Assembly (NCBI GenBank): GCA_021779415.1
Contig: JAJYAS010000213.1
Span: 1 to 6,405, forward strand
Direction: 5' to 3'
Length of the DNA: 6,405 bases
Origin: Bacillota bacterium
GTDB lineage: Bacteria > Bacillota_B > Desulfitobacteriia > Desulfitobacteriales > Desulfitobacteriaceae
The number at the start of each line of letters is the position of its first letter. Positions within the stretch are counted from its first letter, which is position 1. The translations under genes and the position numbers were made by a program. Shown here piece by piece: positions 5,480 through 6,405 of the stretch. The notes beneath the pieces are model-generated. The model saw only the letters and a program-made list of their open reading frames with translations. It searched no databases and was not told the origin of the DNA.

Positions 5480-6405
5480 CACTAGGGTCTTTGCTAAAAA
5501 CAGATCCGTTAGTTTAGGGTCGAATTGACGGCCTCTTTCTTTTTTCAGTTCGAAAATTGCCTCTTCCCGTGATCGTGCCTGACGATAAGGGCGATTATGA
5601 GTCATTACATCAAACGCATCCACAATTGCAACTAAACGTGATAACAAGGGAATTTGGTCTCCTTTCAACCCTCGTGGATATCCTGTTCCATCCCAATGCT
5701 CACGGAGAGCCAAGATTGCTTCGGCGACCACCAATTCGTTGATGGACTGGGCCAAGCGAAAACCAATTTCACTATGTCTTTGCATAATTTCCCACTCACG
5801 ATTCGTCAATTCAGTGTGTTTTCCTAAGATTTCTTTAGGGATGCCCACTTTACCTATGTCATGAAGCCTAATCATCATGCTCAAATTATCCAGTACCAGC
5901 GACCCTACACTTAAGTCCGCGGCTTGAGCGAGGTTAACGACTAAACGTTCAACTCTCTCAACGTGCCCAAGGTCTTCGAAAAACTTCGTTTGGAGTTCCC
6001 TTTCTACGCTAAGAATCAGCCTATGCCGTACTTGCTTGCTTTCTTGCAATTTTTCACTGTACATTCTAGTTTCCGCAATACCAAATAAGTCTGAGATGCT
6101 TTTGGTAGACTCTTCTTGCGTTGCCATTCCTAATGAGACACTGAGTTCAGTGGGTAATCCCACTTGGTGTTTACAGCTTTCTGTAATCCGTTTCGCAACC
6201 TTTTCACAGGCAAGTCTATCTGTACCTGGCAATAAGATTAGAAATTCATCCCCACCCCAACGTGACACAATATCCGATCTACGCGTACTTTGAAGTAGGG
6301 CTTTTCCGAGTCCTTTTAAAAGCATATCACCCTGAATATGGCCAAAAACATCATTGGCCAACTTTAGACCATTAAGATCAGCCATGATCACGCTGAGCGG
6401 AAAAT
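5474..6405 (-). CDS. GGDEF + HD-GYP protein, 5'-truncated by the window edge
   Basis: The reading frame stays open to the window edge: codons before the GTG at 6391 read F-P-L-S and join smoothly to the family-typical VIMADLNGLKLANDVFGH, so the true start lies outside. Residues are numbered from that GTG. A GGDEF domain runs to about 115 with RWGGDEF (44-50), intact for diguanylate cyclase activity, and an inhibitory I-site R37-R-S-D40. An HD-GYP domain follows (about 130-300) with Glu139/His143, HDIGK (His177, Asp178), His206, DGTGYP (234-239) and Asp258. The expected HHE is replaced by Leu229-Arg230-Glu231, so two metal ligands are missing and phosphodiesterase activity is doubtful. It would make and possibly bind or degrade c-di-GMP; any sensor domain lies upstream of the window. 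Its stop overlaps the convergent carbonic anhydrase gene by 6 bp, and no terminator is visible. Confidence 0.93.
   Translation of the reverse strand, partial: FPLSVIMADLNGLKLANDVFGHIQGDMLLKGLGKALLQSTRRSDIVSRWGGDEFLILLPGTDRLACEKVAKRITESCKHQVGLPTELSVSLGMATQEESTKSISDLFGIAETRMYSEKLQESKQVRHRLILSVERELQTKFFEDLGHVERVERLVVNLAQAADLSVGSLVLDNLSMMIRLHDIGKVGIPKEILGKHTELTNREWEIMQRHSEIGFRLAQSINELVVAEAILALREHWDGTGYPRGLKGDQIPLLSRLVAIVDAFDVMTHNRPYRQARSREEAIFELKKERGRQFDPKLTDLFLAKTLVS

Overview
The window looks like a chromosomal segment from an anaerobic, low-to-moderate GC Firmicute. The spore-forming Peptococcaceae group (Desulfosporosinus/Desulfitobacterium-like) is my best guess. This rests on the class I hybrid-cluster protein, the Gram-positive-type ribosome binding sites, a DUF5317 membrane protein and two different HD-GYP proteins. 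The genus is inferred from protein flavour, not from a marker gene.

Layout. Positions 1-133 hold no gene I can support. From 134 to 2877, on the minus strand and read right to left, lies a probable operon. Its genes are a 216-aa protein of unknown function, a 235-bp inverted-repeat-bounded intergenic element that contains a 24-codon ORF, a seven-helix membrane HD-GYP phosphodiesterase, and a DUF5317 membrane protein. From 2878 to 3140 is an AT-rich spacer with a possible promoter/operator for that operon and a clear intrinsic terminator for the next gene. From 3141 to 4784 (minus) lies hcp, the hybrid-cluster protein (hydroxylamine reductase/NO-detoxification family), with all cluster ligands present. 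A 188-bp divergent intergenic region follows, holding a perfect CRP/FNR-type palindrome (GTGTGA-N6-TCACAC). From 4973 to 5479 (plus) lies a gamma-class carbonic anhydrase-like protein. From 5474 to the window edge (minus) is the 3' part of a GGDEF + HD-GYP gene, which overlaps the carbonic anhydrase tail-to-tail by 6 bp.

How it fits together. Two of the six ordinary-length genes carry c-di-GMP-type domains. The membrane HD-GYP protein has a complete set of motifs. The GGDEF-HD-GYP protein has an intact GGDEF and I-site but has Leu-Arg in place of the His-His metal ligands of its HD-GYP domain, so it may act mainly as a cyclase or may no longer be a phosphodiesterase. Hcp with a CRP/FNR-family operator suggests a nitrosative-stress or redox-responsive transcription unit.

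The most unusual item is the element at 1983-2217. It has about 30-bp inverted arms, an internal hairpin, three degenerate 17-nt tandem repeats, and a strong Shine-Dalgarno sequence buried in a long hairpin directly before a tiny hydrophobic ORF. All of this fills the gap between the 216-aa gene and the HD-GYP gene. It may be a structured regulatory RNA with a leader peptide, or a small mobile or interspersed repeat.
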